Part shown: one piece after another, positions 44,626 to 53,595 of the stretch
How the letters are laid out: each line of letters begins with the position of its first letter
How positions within the stretch are numbered: position 1 is the first letter of the stretch
Source of the DNA: CAWCUZ01 sp963798795
Lineage (GTDB): Bacteria; Acidobacteriota; Vicinamibacteria; Vicinamibacterales; SCN-69-37
Length of the DNA: 64,000 nt
Direction of reading: 5' to 3'
NCBI GenBank assembly: GCA_963798795.1
Contig: CAWCUZ010000001.1
Coordinates: 2,108,001 to 2,172,000, forward strand
Translations under genes and position numbers: made by a program
Notes under the pieces: model-generated
The model's input: the letters and a program-made list of their open reading frames with translations, nothing else
What the model was told of the DNA's origin: nothing
The model's database searches: none

Positions 44626-45810
44626 TCACACCGCCGGCCGCCGAGCGGCGGCCAGCAGCGCCATCAGCTCTGCGTACCCCGGCGCGGCGTCGACGAATGT
44701 GAACGTGCCTCGCTCGCGGATTTCGCGTGCCGCACGGAGCACGGCGCCGAACGCCGCGCGCGCCAGGGCGCTGCCGACGCTGATGCGCGCGACGCCCAGC
44801 GCCGACAGCTCCGCGACCGAGAGACCCTGGCCGGCGACGCCCATCAACACGTTCAGCGGCCGATCGATCTCGCGCACGACCGCCGCAATCTGGTCCGCCG
44901 ACCGCAGGCCGGGCGCGTACAGCACGTCCGCGCCGGCCTCCTGATACGCCTGCAGGCGCACGATGGTGTCGCGGAGGTCCGGCCGGCCCGCCAGGACGTT
45001 CTCGGCCCGCGCCGTCAGCATGAACGGGAACGGGAGCCCGTGTGCCGCCTCGGCGGCGGCGCGCACGCGCTCGGCCGCGTACGGGAGATCGAAGAGCGAA
45101 TCGCCCCCGTGCCCCGCAGCATCCTCGATCGACCCGCCGACCGCGCCCGCGGCGGCGGCGCGGACGATGGTGCCGGCCACTTCGTCGGGCGTTTGGCCGA
45201 AGCCGTGCTCCAGATCCGCACTGACCGGAAGGTCCGTCGCGGCCGCGATCGCGGCGACGTGCGCGAGGGTCGCGTCACGCCCGAGCGCGCCATCCGGCAG
45301 TCCGGCGGCACAGGCGCACCCGGCGCTGGTCGTCGCCAGCGCCTCGAATCCGAGGTGCGCGAGCACACGCGCCGTGCCGACGTCCCAGGGATTGGGCAGC
45401 ACGAACGCCGCGCCGCGCGCGTGGAATGCGGCGAACGCTTCGCCCTTGCTGGCCTGCGCCAACACGTCAGGCACGGGGCGCCGCGGGTTCGCCGGCACGC
45501 CCACCGTGCCCTCGACCGCCGCGACGAACGTGCGCTCCTCGCGCAGGATCAGGCGCCGCGACTGCGCCATCGTAAAGTTCTCGCGGCTCTCCGGATCGGA
45601 GCGGAGCCGCGCGCGATACGCTTCGTAGCTCGCGAGACTGTCGAAGCCGATGAGGCCCCACGCGACATCGTTCGTCCCCTCGTGGGGCACGAAGTAGCCG
45701 AGGAGGTGTCCGCCGCAGCGCGGAATGATGCGTCTCCAGTTCCGCGCGTACTCGAGGAACGCGTCGCGCTGGAACGGATCGATCTCGTAGCGAATCACGC
45801 ACGTCACCAT
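44626..45810 (-). CDS. NIPSNAP domain fused to isocitrate lyase/PEP mutase-like enzyme
   Basis: 394 residues from ATG 45810 (an alternative start 24 nt upstream exists). Residues 1-100 form a NIPSNAP domain (VTCVIRYEIDPFQRDAFLEY, RCGGHLLGYFVPHEGTNDVA). From about 115 there is an ICL/PEPM TIM barrel: FVLPNPWDVGTARVLAHLGF, VSADLEHGFGQTPDEVA (metal site), GGSIEDAAGHGG, LTARAENVLAGRPDL, ISVGSALARAAFGAV. Enzymes of the second kind cleave or form C-C or P-C bonds of 2-oxo-type acids (2-methylisocitrate lyase, oxaloacetate hydrolase). The precise reaction is not determined. The fusion is unusual; NIPSNAP could bind substrate or drive oligomerisation. Divergent from the ArsR-type gene. Confidence 0.86.
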   Translation of the reverse strand: MVTCVIRYEIDPFQRDAFLEYARNWRRIIPRCGGHLLGYFVPHEGTNDVAWGLIGFDSLASYEAYRARLRSDPESRENFTMAQSRRLILREERTFVAAVEGTVGVPANPRRPVPDVLAQASKGEAFAAFHARGAAFVLPNPWDVGTARVLAHLGFEALATTSAGCACAAGLPDGALGRDATLAHVAAIAAATDLPVSADLEHGFGQTPDEVAGTIVRAAAAGAVGGSIEDAAGHGGDSLFDLPYAAERVRAAAEAAHGLPFPFMLTARAENVLAGRPDLRDTIVRLQAYQEAGADVLYAPGLRSADQIAAVVREIDRPLNVLMGVAGQGLSVAELSALGVARISVGSALARAAFGAVLRAAREIRERGTFTFVDAAPGYAELMALLAAARRPAV

Positions 45811-45895
45811 CGCCGGTCTCCCTGCCCGGCGCACCGGGCCAGGCGGACTCAGTGTGGCGGATGCGGTGCCGGCACACTTCGCTTATCATCACATT

Positions 45896-46615
45896 GTGGA
45901 TGTCGACGATGCCGACCCCGACGTCACCGTGCCGGCCATCGCCGCGGCCATCGGCGAACCGGCCCGCGCCCGCATGCTGTACGGCCTGCTCGACGGCCGC
46001 GCACGCACCAGCACCGAACTGGCGATGATCGCGGGCGTGACGCCGTCGACGGCGAGCGTGCACCTCCAGCGGCTGCTCGCTCGCCGGCTCGTGAACGTGT
46101 TCGCCCAGGGAAAGCACCGCTACTACAGCCTGCGCGGCGAACCGGTAGCCGCCGCGCTCGAGGCGCTGAGCGTGCTGGCGGGGAGCCCGCGCGGCGCGTT
46201 CTCCCCGCCCGCACCGCGCCGGCTGCGTGCCGCGCGAACCTGCTACGACCACATCGCCGGCCACCTCGGCGTCGCCCTTCACGACCGGTTCACCACGCTC
46301 GGATGGCTCTCGGCACCCGGAGGTCCGAGTCGCGATTACGACGTGAGCCCGCGGGGCGTGGCGGCCTGTGAGGCCCTGGGGATTGATGTCGACGCCCTGC
46401 GCGCGCAACGGCGCCGACTTGCCTTTGCGTGTCTCGACTGGAGCGAGCGGCGGCCGCATCTGGGCGGCGCGCTGGGCGCCGCGCTGCTGCAGGTCGCCTC
46501 GAGGCGGCGCTGGGTCAGCCGCGAGCCGGATGGCCGCGCGTTGACCGTCACCGACTCCGGATGGCGAGAGCTGCGCGCGCGCTTCGGCCTGCGTCCGCCA
46601 GCCGCCGGGCCCTAG
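45896..46615 (+). CDS. ArsR-type helix-turn-helix regulator
   Basis: 239 residues from GTG 45896; an earlier in-frame ATG at 45854 is possible. Winged helix: VPAIAAAIGEPARARMLYGL, RTSTELAMIAGVTPSTASVH, LQRLLARRLVNVFAQGKHRY. The second half (RTCYDHIAGHLGVALHDRFT, CLDWSERRPHLGGALGAALL) contains Cys and His residues that might bind metal or a ligand, a layout I know from larger ArsR proteins with a conserved CYDHLAG motif. Divergent promoter region shared with the NIPSNAP-PEP-mutase gene, so it may regulate that gene. Confidence 0.88.
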   Translation: MDVDDADPDVTVPAIAAAIGEPARARMLYGLLDGRARTSTELAMIAGVTPSTASVHLQRLLARRLVNVFAQGKHRYYSLRGEPVAAALEALSVLAGSPRGAFSPPAPRRLRAARTCYDHIAGHLGVALHDRFTTLGWLSAPGGPSRDYDVSPRGVAACEALGIDVDALRAQRRRLAFACLDWSERRPHLGGALGAALLQVASRRRWVSREPDGRALTVTDSGWRELRARFGLRPPAAGP

Positions 46616-46625
46616 GCCGCGAGCC

Positions 46626-47366
46626 TCACTCCCAGCGGAATACGCGCGCCGACAGCGCCGTGCACACGACGAACGTCGCGGCGAGGGCCGCGAGATCGCC
46701 CAGGTGCGCAACCCATCCCTCGCCCAGCCACATGCCGCGCAGAAGCGACACGGCATACGTCAGGGGCGACACTCGCGCCAGGACGCGGAGGGCCGCCGGG
46801 AGCGCCGCGACGGGCAGGAAGAGACCCGACACGCCCACCATCGGATAGAAGATGAGCGCCCCGACGGGTTGGGCGAAGCGGGCGGTCGGCACCAGGCTGG
46901 CGATGAGAAACCCGATCGACAGGATGCTGATCGTGCTCGCGAGGAGCGCGAGCGCGAACCCGGCCCAGGGCACGTCGAGCGCGACCGGGTAGAACCGCCG
47001 GCCGGCCACGACCATGACCGCGAGCGTCACGCTCGTGAAGGCGAGTTTGACGAGCACGTGCGCGGTCAGGATGGTGTGCGGCCGGAGCGGTGTCGCGCGC
47101 AGCCGCTTGAGGATGCCGCTCTCGCGGTAGATCGCGATGATGGTGACGAGCGACAGCACGGCGCTGATCGCCATCAGCAGGACCGTGAACACGGGCAGGT
47201 CCACGGCCACGAACGCGCGCAGATCGGTGCGCGCGCTCGGGGCCAGCATCCTGCCGAACACGATGAAAATCAGCACCGGCATCGCGACCGATCCGATCAG
47301 GCCGAGCGGCTCGCGCACGAAGATCTTGATCTCGAGCCACGTCAGGTGCCACAGGCCGCGCAGCAT
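46626..47366 (-). CDS. ABC-2 type transporter permease (DrrB-like)
   Basis: 246 residues, six predicted membrane helices (MPVLIFIVFGRMLAPSA, LLMAISAVLSLVTIIAIYRE, VLVKLAFTSVTLAVMVVAG, GALIFYPMVGVSGLFLPVAA). IYRESGILKRLRATPLRP is the conserved amphipathic coupling region of ABC-2 permeases. Together with the ATPase gene three nt upstream it forms a drug or lipid exporter of the DrrAB class. Substrate not predictable. Confidence 0.92.
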   Translation of the reverse strand: MLRGLWHLTWLEIKIFVREPLGLIGSVAMPVLIFIVFGRMLAPSARTDLRAFVAVDLPVFTVLLMAISAVLSLVTIIAIYRESGILKRLRATPLRPHTILTAHVLVKLAFTSVTLAVMVVAGRRFYPVALDVPWAGFALALLASTISILSIGFLIASLVPTARFAQPVGALIFYPMVGVSGLFLPVAALPAALRVLARVSPLTYAVSLLRGMWLGEGWVAHLGDLAALAATFVVCTALSARVFRWE

Positions 47367-47369
47367 GTC

Positions 47370-48290
47370 CTACGCCCGGATCGAATGGCCGGTCAGCTTG
47401 AGGAACACGTCCTCGAGCGTCGGCACGACGGTGCGGACGTCGGTGACCCGGATGCGGTGATCGGCGAGGCACTGGATCACGTTCGTCATCAGATCGGCGG
47501 TGCGGCCGCGGATCGCGATCGCCCCGGCGGCGTCGCGGCTCACGTCGACGTCGGGCAGCGCCTCCAGCCACCGCGCCGCGTCCGGGTCGTCGGTGGTGAG
47601 CAGCACGGACCGCTCCGGACAGTGGCGGCGCACGAGGCCGGCCGGCGAATCGATGTCCACGATCCGGCCGTGGTCGATGATCGCCACCCGATCGCACAGC
47701 CGCTCGGCCTCCTCCATCAGGTGCGTCGTGAGGAACACGGTCTTGCCTCGATCGCGGATGTCGCGGACCAGGTCCCAGATGGCGTGCCGCGCCTGCGGAT
47801 CCAGGCCGGTGGTGAGCTCGTCGAGGAAGACCAGCTCGGGGTCGTTGATGAGCGCGAGCGCGATGAACAGGCGCTGCTTCTGCCCGCCGGACAGCGTCAT
47901 GAACCACGCGTCGCGCTTCTCGCGCAGGCCGAGCTGGTCGAGCAGCCGGCCGCGACCGGCCGGCGCGCCGTAGAGGGCGATCCACAGCCCGACGGCCTCG
48001 CGCACCGTGATGCGCTTCTGCAGTTGCGCTTCCTGGAGCTGGACGCCGATCCGCTGCTGCAGCCGGTAGACGTCACGCACCGGATCCAGGCCCAGCACGG
48101 ACACGCGTCCTGCGTCCGCCCGGCGCACCCCCTCCACGCACTCCATCGTCGTCGTCTTGCCGGCGCCGTTCGGACCGATGAGGCCGAAGATCTCGCCGTC
48201 CTCGACGGTGAACGACACCTCGTCGACGGCGACCGTGTCGCGGTAGCGCTTGCGCAGACCGGTGACCTCGATGACGGCGCGCCGCGGCAT
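47370..48290 (-). CDS. ABC transporter ATP-binding protein (DrrA-like)
   Basis: 306 residues from ATG 48290. Walker A GLIGPNGAGKTTTMECVEG, Q-loop, signature LSGGQKQRLFIALALINDP, Walker B ELVFLDELTTGLDPQ, H-loop TVFLTTHLMEE. A C-terminal DrrA-like extension (about 220-306) includes VPTLEDVFLKLTGHSIR. It energises the adjacent ABC-2 permease. The upstream flank is a truncated ADOP permease gene, so its promoter lies in or near that remnant. Confidence 0.96.
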   Translation of the reverse strand: MPRRAVIEVTGLRKRYRDTVAVDEVSFTVEDGEIFGLIGPNGAGKTTTMECVEGVRRADAGRVSVLGLDPVRDVYRLQQRIGVQLQEAQLQKRITVREAVGLWIALYGAPAGRGRLLDQLGLREKRDAWFMTLSGGQKQRLFIALALINDPELVFLDELTTGLDPQARHAIWDLVRDIRDRGKTVFLTTHLMEEAERLCDRVAIIDHGRIVDIDSPAGLVRRHCPERSVLLTTDDPDAARWLEALPDVDVSRDAAGAIAIRGRTADLMTNVIQCLADHRIRVTDVRTVVPTLEDVFLKLTGHSIRA

Positions 48291-48349
48291 GGGTGCCGAC
48301 GATTGTATGGCGGCGGGCCGAGCGCGGGCCTGGCCGCCCTGAACCGACC

Positions 48350-49071
48350 CGCGGCTGCAGGTTCTTGTAGGCCTCGGGACTGGTCGCGGCCAGTCCGGCC
48401 GTGATGCCGGCGAGTTCGGCCTCCGCCTGCCGCCGCGAGACACCGGGGGCGAGGCGACCGAAGATCGTGACCGGCGGTCCCGTGCGCGGCGCGAGCCGGG
48501 CTCCGTCGGTGCGCAGCGGGAGCCAGAGGTACTGGTTGACGGGGAAGCCGAAGCGTTCCGGCATGACGCCGACAATGGTCGCGTCCGCGGTGCCCACCGT
48601 CACGGATCGCCCGACGACCGACGGATCGCGTTCGAACCGGGTCCTCCAGATCCGCTCGCCGATCACCACCGCCAGCGGTTCCGCGGGCTGCTCGTCGCGG
48701 GCCGTGAGCGTCCGGCCGACGAGCGGCGCCATCCCCATCAGGGTGAAGGCATTGGCGGTGACCTCGGCGCCCCGGACGGCCTCGACCTGATGGTCCTCCG
48801 TCACGAGGTTGCGGCTGAACGCCAGCGCCGCCCCGAACTGTTCGATCGTCGTCACGCCGGGCCGCGAAATCGCGAAGTCGTGCAACTCACGGTCCTCGAC
48901 CGCCTGCTTCCCGACGTCCCAATAGCGGATGGTGACGATGCGGTCGCCCTGCGCCACGGGCAGCGTGGGGTGCAGCCCCTTGTGGAGTCCCTCGAAGTAG
49001 AGCGTCCCGAGCGCGATCGCCACTGCCATGGCCACCGTGCCGATCGCGGTGATCCCGGGGTAGCGCCGACC
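48350..49071 (-). pseudogene. Truncated ADOP/MacB permease remnant
   Basis: An open frame begins directly after the stop codon of the YdeI-type gene (YPGITAIGTVAMAMAVAIAL) and covers the MacB-like periplasmic core (DRIVTIRYWDVGKQAVEDRE, NAFTLMGMAPLVGRTLTARD, IGERIWRTRFERDPSVVGRS). It ends near LAATSPEAYKNLQPR at about 48350. The cytoplasmic N-terminus and all FtsX segments are missing, so it is a decayed internal fragment of a second ADOP gene. Confidence 0.8.
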
Positions 49072-49659
49072 CTAGCGTCTCTCCAGGAACCCTCTGCCTT
49101 CGAATATCGCCGGCCGCGCCTTTTCGATTCGCGCGACCCGCGTCGCCGACTGCCTGGCCGCGGCAAAGTGGTACAGGTAACTCCTCTGCCGCCCCGGCGT
49201 CAGCGCCTCGAAGGCGCGCTTGAAACGCGCGTCCCTTCGGAACCGCTCCTTGAGCTCCTCGGGGACCGGAACATCCGAGGTCTTCTTCCGCTCCATGCGC
49301 AGCCCGGCCTTCTCGACGGCGATGGCCTCGCGCACGTAGGCCTTGATGGTCGCCGCCTTCGCCGCGATGTCCTTCGCGCTGGTGAACTTCATCACGCGCC
49401 CGGCGTGCATCTGGCCGAGCTGCACCAGCCGCTTCCCTGGGTCCTTCAGCAGGGCGCCCTGAAAGAAGGCCAGCGCGAAGTACTCCTTGAAGCCCTGCAT
49501 GATGACGACGTTCTTCCCATTCACCGTGTAGGTGGGCTTGCCCCACTTACACTCCTCCTTCATCGCCAGGCCGGCGAGCACGCGCCGCATCCCGGCGATC
49601 TCCGCCTTCCACCGCTCTCGATAGGCCATCTTCATGCACGCACCACCCGCCATGATCAT
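49072..49659 (-). CDS. YdeI/OmdA-type protein (DUF1801 fold)
   Basis: 195 residues; the start may be the ATG at 49659 or 49635. N-terminal DUF1801-like domain (CKWGKPTYTVNGKNVVIMQG, FKEYFALAFFQGALLKDPG) and a C-terminal OmdA helix region (DVPVPEELKERFRRDARFKR, ALTPGRQRSYLYHFAAARQS). The family is widespread, cytoplasmic, and of unclear function; links to stress or surface-protein expression are reported for relatives. It stands alone. Confidence 0.9.
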   Translation of the reverse strand: MIMAGGACMKMAYRERWKAEIAGMRRVLAGLAMKEECKWGKPTYTVNGKNVVIMQGFKEYFALAFFQGALLKDPGKRLVQLGQMHAGRVMKFTSAKDIAAKAATIKAYVREAIAVEKAGLRMERKKTSDVPVPEELKERFRRDARFKRAFEALTPGRQRSYLYHFAAARQSATRVARIEKARPAIFEGRGFLERR

Positions 49660-49921
49660 CCGCCAGATCCGGCTCGTCCAGCCGCTCAGGATGGGGACAT
49701 CGGGCGGGTCTCAACACGCGTCTCCCGGTTCACGCGGGTTCCCGTGTCACACCTGGCTGAGGCCCGCCGCCTGAAGCGTGAGCTCGCGAAGCCCCCGAAC
49801 CCGCTGATCTTGCTCGCGCGCCTGGCCGTCGCAGCGAGGCGAGCAAAGACCTCACGTCACCGTCACAGTTTGGCGTTGGAGGGCTCACCGCCCTCCGCTA
49901 AACTGTTGATTCCACTCAACC

Positions 49922-50008
49922 GGAGAGATGTCCGAGTGGTTGAAGGAGCACGCTTGGAAAGCGTGTGTAGGGGAAACTCTACCGTGGGTTCGAATCCCAC
50001 TCTCTCCG
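49922..50008 (+). tRNA. tRNA-Ser (anticodon GGA)
   Basis: GGAGAGA acceptor, D-arm GTCCGAGTGGTTGAAGGAG, anticodon loop CTTGGAAAG (GGA), long variable arm GTAGGGGAAACTCTAC, T-arm GGGTTCGAATCCC, TCTCTCC and discriminator G. CCA is not encoded. Confidence 0.97.
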
Positions 50009-50011
50009 CTC

Positions 50012-50470
50012 CTTGATCAATCCGGGGGGCTTCGCCCCCGCGGACCCCCCGACACGCTCACTCGCGGGGCCCCCCGCGCCCCGCGCCGTTCGCGTGGCTC
50101 GCTCGCGCCCGCTCGCTCCCTTGATCCGGGCGGCTTCGCCCCCGCGGACCCCCCGACACGCTCACTCGCGGGGCCCCCGCGCCCCGCGCCGTTCGCGTGG
50201 CTCGCTCGCGCCCGCTCGCTCCCTTAATCCGGGCGGCTTCGCCCCCGCGGACCCCCCGACACGCTCACTCGCGGGGCCCCCCGCGCCCCGCGCCGTTCGC
50301 GTGGCTCGCTCGCGCCCGCTCGCTCCCTTGATCCGGGCGGCTTCGCCCCCGCGGACCCCCCGACACGCTCACTCGCGGGGCCCCCGCGCCCCGCGCCGTT
50401 CGCGTGGCTCGCTCGCGCCCGCTCGCTCCCTTGATCCGGGCGGCTTCGCCCCCGCGGACCCCCGACACGC
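50012..50470. repeat. 103-104 bp tandem repeat, about 4.4 copies, after tRNA-Ser
   Basis: Units begin at TTGAT(C) positions 50013, 50121, 50224, 50328 and 50431. Each has GGGCGGCTTCGCCCC (a GC hairpin with a CTTCG loop), a GCGGACCCCCCGACACGCTC block and GCCGTTCGCGTGGCTCGCTC. The first hairpin is a plausible tRNA terminator. The 50,009-50,641 stretch has no gene; open frames there are repeat by-products. A single related copy lies at 42.8 kb. Confidence 0.93.
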
Positions 50471-50625
50471 TCCCGCCTACGCAGGCGCTTCGGCAAGGTC
50501 TCGCCGAAGCCGGCTCCGAGGGCAAAGGCGGACACTGGCCGGGGCCCCTGCGCTCAGCTTGCGCGCAAATCACAAATCACAAATCGCAAATCACAGATCG
50601 CAAATCGTCACGGACCAGGGCGGCC

Positions 50626-50631
50626 GTACAA
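50626..50631 (+). promoter_or_regulatory. Candidate -10 box (TACAAT) for the WYL regulator
   Basis: TACAAT 10 nt before the ATG. If used, the mRNA would be leaderless or nearly so. Confidence 0.3.
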
Positions 50632-50641
50632 TTTCGCCCCG

Positions 50642-51352
50642 ATGACCCGCACCGAGCGCCTGCTCGCACTGCTCCAGGTCCTCCGGCGATACCGCCGCCC
50701 CGTGACCGGCCGGCACCTGGCCGGCGAGATGGGCGTGTCGCTGCGCACGGTGTACCGCGACATCGCAACCCTGGTCAGGCAGGGCGCGCCGATTGAGGGC
50801 GGCGCCGGGGTCGGGTTCATCCTCCGGCCCGGCTTCCTGCTGCCGCCGCTGATGTTCCGCGACGAGGAACTCGAGGCCCTCGTCCTCGGCTCGCGCTGGG
50901 TGGCGCACCTCCCGGACCGAACGCTGTCGCGCGCCGCCGAGGACGCGCTCGCCAAGATCCAGTCCGTGCTGCCGCCTCAACTTCGCGAGCGCGCCGACGG
51001 CTCCGCGCTGTTTCCCGTGCCCCGCGCCGAGACCGAGGTCCTGAAGGACGTGGTCGACGGTGCCATCCTCCGCACCGCCATCCGTGAGGAGCGGAAGCTG
51101 CGGCTGTCGTACTGCGACGAACAGGGCGCCCGCACGATCCGCATCGTGTGGCCGCTGGCGGTCGGATTCTACGATCGGCTCCGCGTGCTCGTGGCCTGGT
51201 GCGAGCTGCGCGCCGATTTCCGCCACTTCCGCACGGACCGCATCGAATCGGCGGACCCCGTCGACGCGCGGCTGCCTCGCCGGCGCCAGGAGCTCTTGCG
51301 CGAGTGGGAGGCGCGCGAGGCCGCCGCCGCTCGCACTGCTGACAGAACCTGA
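50642..51352 (+). CDS. WYL-domain transcriptional regulator (YafY family)
   Basis: 236 residues. N-terminal winged helix (TERLLALLQVLRRYRRPVTG, LAGEMGVSLRTVYRDIATLV) and a WYL-type C-terminal domain (ILRTAIREERKLRLSYCDEQ, TIRIVWPLAVGFYDRLRVLV, CELRADFRHFRTDRI) that senses a ligand or nucleic acid. It lies directly upstream of a VOC protein gene on the same strand with 25 nt between them. Such pairs are common (YafY + glyoxalase-like). Confidence 0.93.
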   Translation: MTRTERLLALLQVLRRYRRPVTGRHLAGEMGVSLRTVYRDIATLVRQGAPIEGGAGVGFILRPGFLLPPLMFRDEELEALVLGSRWVAHLPDRTLSRAAEDALAKIQSVLPPQLRERADGSALFPVPRAETEVLKDVVDGAILRTAIREERKLRLSYCDEQGARTIRIVWPLAVGFYDRLRVLVAWCELRADFRHFRTDRIESADPVDARLPRRRQELLREWEAREAAAARTADRT

Positions 51353-51377
51353 CACACGCCCCGCCTACACTGTGCGC

Positions 51378-51779
51378 ATGCCAGACCCGAAACCGGTCCT
51401 GAAGAAGCTCACCCCCGTGCTGGTGGTCGACCGCGTCGAGCCGTGCCTGCCGTTCTGGACGGGCCGGCTCGGGTTCGCCGTCACCAACCAGGTGCCCGGT
51501 CCAGACGGCAGCCTGATCTTCGCGAGCGTCGAGGCCGGCGACGTCGAAGTGATGTACCAGACGAAGGCCAGCGTCGAAGCCGACCTGAAGACGTCGGTCG
51601 CCACCGGGCGCGATGCGGTGGCGCTCTTCATCACCGTCGAGAAGCTCGACGCGGTCGAGCCGGCCGTCGCGGGGGCGCCCGTCGTCAAGCCGCGCCATCA
51701 GACCTTCTACGGCAGCACCGAGATCTACGTCCGCGAGCCCGGCGGCTTCATCGTCGGATTCGCGGAGTTTCCGTCATGA
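51378..51779 (+). CDS. VOC family (glyoxalase/bleomycin-resistance-like) protein
   Basis: 133 residues from ATG 51378. Paired beta-alpha-beta-beta-beta units: KLTPVLVVDRVEPCLPFWTG, LIFASVEAGDVEVMYQTKAS, ALFITVEKLDAVEPAVAGAP, TEIYVREPGGFIVGFAEF. Substrate unknown. Probably cotranscribed with the WYL regulator. Its end overlaps the convergent VOC remnant by six nt. Confidence 0.9.
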   Translation: MPDPKPVLKKLTPVLVVDRVEPCLPFWTGRLGFAVTNQVPGPDGSLIFASVEAGDVEVMYQTKASVEADLKTSVATGRDAVALFITVEKLDAVEPAVAGAPVVKPRHQTFYGSTEIYVREPGGFIVGFAEFPS

Positions 51780-51983
51780 GGAAACGCGCGCGGCGTGAGT
51801 GCGAACCGCGCGAGCGTCAGCTCGAGGATCTCGTCTCGGTGGGACGAAGCTCTTCATGAACTCGTCCGTGCGCCGCCTCATCTCCTCCGGTGTGAGATCT
51901 TCCTTGTGCGTCGCGATCGTCCACTGATACCCGTGCGGGTCGGTGAACGTGCCGGAGCGGTCGCCCCAGAATTGATCGGCCAT
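51774..51983 (-). pseudogene. C-terminal remnant of a PhnB-like VOC protein
   Basis: 69 codons: ADQFWGDRSGTFTDPHGYQW then TIATHKEDLTPEEMRRRTDEF, which is the C-terminal third of PhnB/glyoxalase-like proteins. The remaining two thirds are absent upstream (51984-52070 is non-coding). A deletion remnant. Confidence 0.65.
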
Positions 51984-52070
51984 CTCGGGCGGATCGACAT
52001 CGAGCCGGCAAGATTCGCGAGTGTCCGGTTTGAAGACGGAGTCCGGCGAACGGCCTGCCGGCCGCCCGCG

Positions 52071-53531
52071 CTAGCGTTGGAACAAATCGCCGGCGAGGTA
52101 CTTCAATCCCGTGTCCACGGCGACGGTGGCGACCGTCCGGCCGGGTCCCAGCTCGCGCGCGAGGTCGACCGCCGCGGCAATATTGAGCGCGCTCGACGTC
52201 CCGACGAGCAGACCCTCCTCGCGCGCGAGGCGGAGCGCCATCGCGCGCGCCGCGTCCTCGGGCACCGCCCGCGCCTCGTCGTACGGCTTGCCGGCCATGT
52301 GCGGCACGATGCGCCCGGTGGCGATGCCCTCGACACGGTGCGGACCGCCGCGGCCCTCGGTCATCGCCGGCGAACTGGCCGGTTCCAGCGCGACGACGCG
52401 GGCCCGGCTGCCGGCCTGCCGCAGCGCCCGCGCGACGCCGGCGAGCATGCCGCCCGTGCCGACGGCGCCGCAGAACACATCGATCGCTCCGCCCGTCTGC
52501 TCCACCAGCTCGCGTCCGATGCCGGCGTAGCCGTCGAGCGCGTCGGCGTTGTGGAACTGGTCCGTCCAGAACGTCTCCGGCTCGGCCGCCAGCACGGCAA
52601 TTTCGCGCTGGAACCGCTCGAAGAGCGCGGGGGTCACCTTGCCGCCGTCGCTTGGGATCATCCGCAGCTCCGCGCCGAACGCCCGCATCGTGCGCAGCTT
52701 CTCCTCGGCGAAGGCAACGGACGAGAGGACGACGAGCCGGTAGCCCCTGGCCGCACAGACCATGGCGAGCGACGAGCCCGTGCTGCCGCCGGTGTACTCG
52801 ACGACGCGCATGCCGGGCCGGAGCGCGCCCCGCTTCTCAGCGCCGTCGATCATCGCCAGCGCCATGCGGTCCTTGTACGAACCGGTCGGGTTGTAGAACT
52901 CGAGCTTGACGACGACCTCGGCGGCGCCGGCCGGGACGACCTTGCCCAGGCGGACGAGGGGCGTCCGCCCGATGGCGTCGAGTACGGAGCCGCCGATCGA
53001 CCTGCCCGCCAGCGCGGGCGCCATCTCGCGGATCTGGTCCGCGTGCCGTGCGTCGTGGCCCGCGGCGAACGCCAGCCACTGGTGGAACGTGAAGGGGCCA
53101 AAGAACGGATGCGATCCCGCCGGGCCGGCGAGCGCCAGGCCGTCGCTGTCGCGCACCACCTGCAGCAGCGCGGCCCGCGCGTCCTCGAGCATCACCCACG
53201 CGGCGGCCGCGGTCAGTCCACCGCGCGGCTCGGACGCCTCGGGCGTCTTGAACCGCCGGCCGCGATCGACGAAGCGCGCAAGCTGTTCGTCGAGGGGAGG
53301 CGCCGCCTGCTCCGGGACGGCCGCGTCGGGATGGGCGCGCGCGGCGTCGCCGAGCCGGGCGGTCACGCGCCGCTCGACGATCGCGAGGTGCTCGAGCACC
53401 TCGGCGACCGACCAGCGCGCGGGTTCCGGACGCCGCTCGCGCAGCGCCACCGGGATGCTCTCCACCGCTTCACGCAGCGTGGCGCGATGGCGGTCGAGCT
53501 GGTTCAGAAGCTCACGCAGTTCCGGCACCAT
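52071..53531 (-). CDS. DinB domain fused to a cysteine synthase-like PLP enzyme
   Basis: 486 residues. Residues 1-175 form a DinB_2 four-helix bundle with the metal His triad (His48 in EVLEHLAI, His159 and His163 in GHDARHADQI). Residues 180-486 are a fold-type II PLP enzyme: DAIGRTPLVRLGKV, Lys220 in NPTGSYKDRMAL (Schiff base), EYTGGSTGSSLAMVCAARGY, GAVGTGGMLAGVARAL (phosphate loop), GTSSALNIAAAVDLAREL. The second part resembles O-acetylserine sulfhydrylase/cystathionine beta-synthase. The reaction on cysteine or a related amino acid is inferred. The fusion of a thiol-transferase-type DinB fold to a cysteine enzyme suggests low-molecular-weight thiol chemistry. Confidence 0.9.
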   Translation of the reverse strand: MVPELRELLNQLDRHRATLREAVESIPVALRERRPEPARWSVAEVLEHLAIVERRVTARLGDAARAHPDAAVPEQAAPPLDEQLARFVDRGRRFKTPEASEPRGGLTAAAAWVMLEDARAALLQVVRDSDGLALAGPAGSHPFFGPFTFHQWLAFAAGHDARHADQIREMAPALAGRSIGGSVLDAIGRTPLVRLGKVVPAGAAEVVVKLEFYNPTGSYKDRMALAMIDGAEKRGALRPGMRVVEYTGGSTGSSLAMVCAARGYRLVVLSSVAFAEEKLRTMRAFGAELRMIPSDGGKVTPALFERFQREIAVLAAEPETFWTDQFHNADALDGYAGIGRELVEQTGGAIDVFCGAVGTGGMLAGVARALRQAGSRARVVALEPASSPAMTEGRGGPHRVEGIATGRIVPHMAGKPYDEARAVPEDAARAMALRLAREEGLLVGTSSALNIAAAVDLARELGPGRTVATVAVDTGLKYLAGDLFQR

Positions 53532-53595
53532 ACCCTCGCTCGGGCGAGAATACCAGAGCTCGTGCCAGCTTCGGCCGTCGTGCCCGAGCGGCCGA

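Noticed and set aside
50012..50470. CRISPR array
   Set aside because: Units are contiguous and nearly identical over 103 bp with no unique spacers and no cas genes; a tandem repeat.
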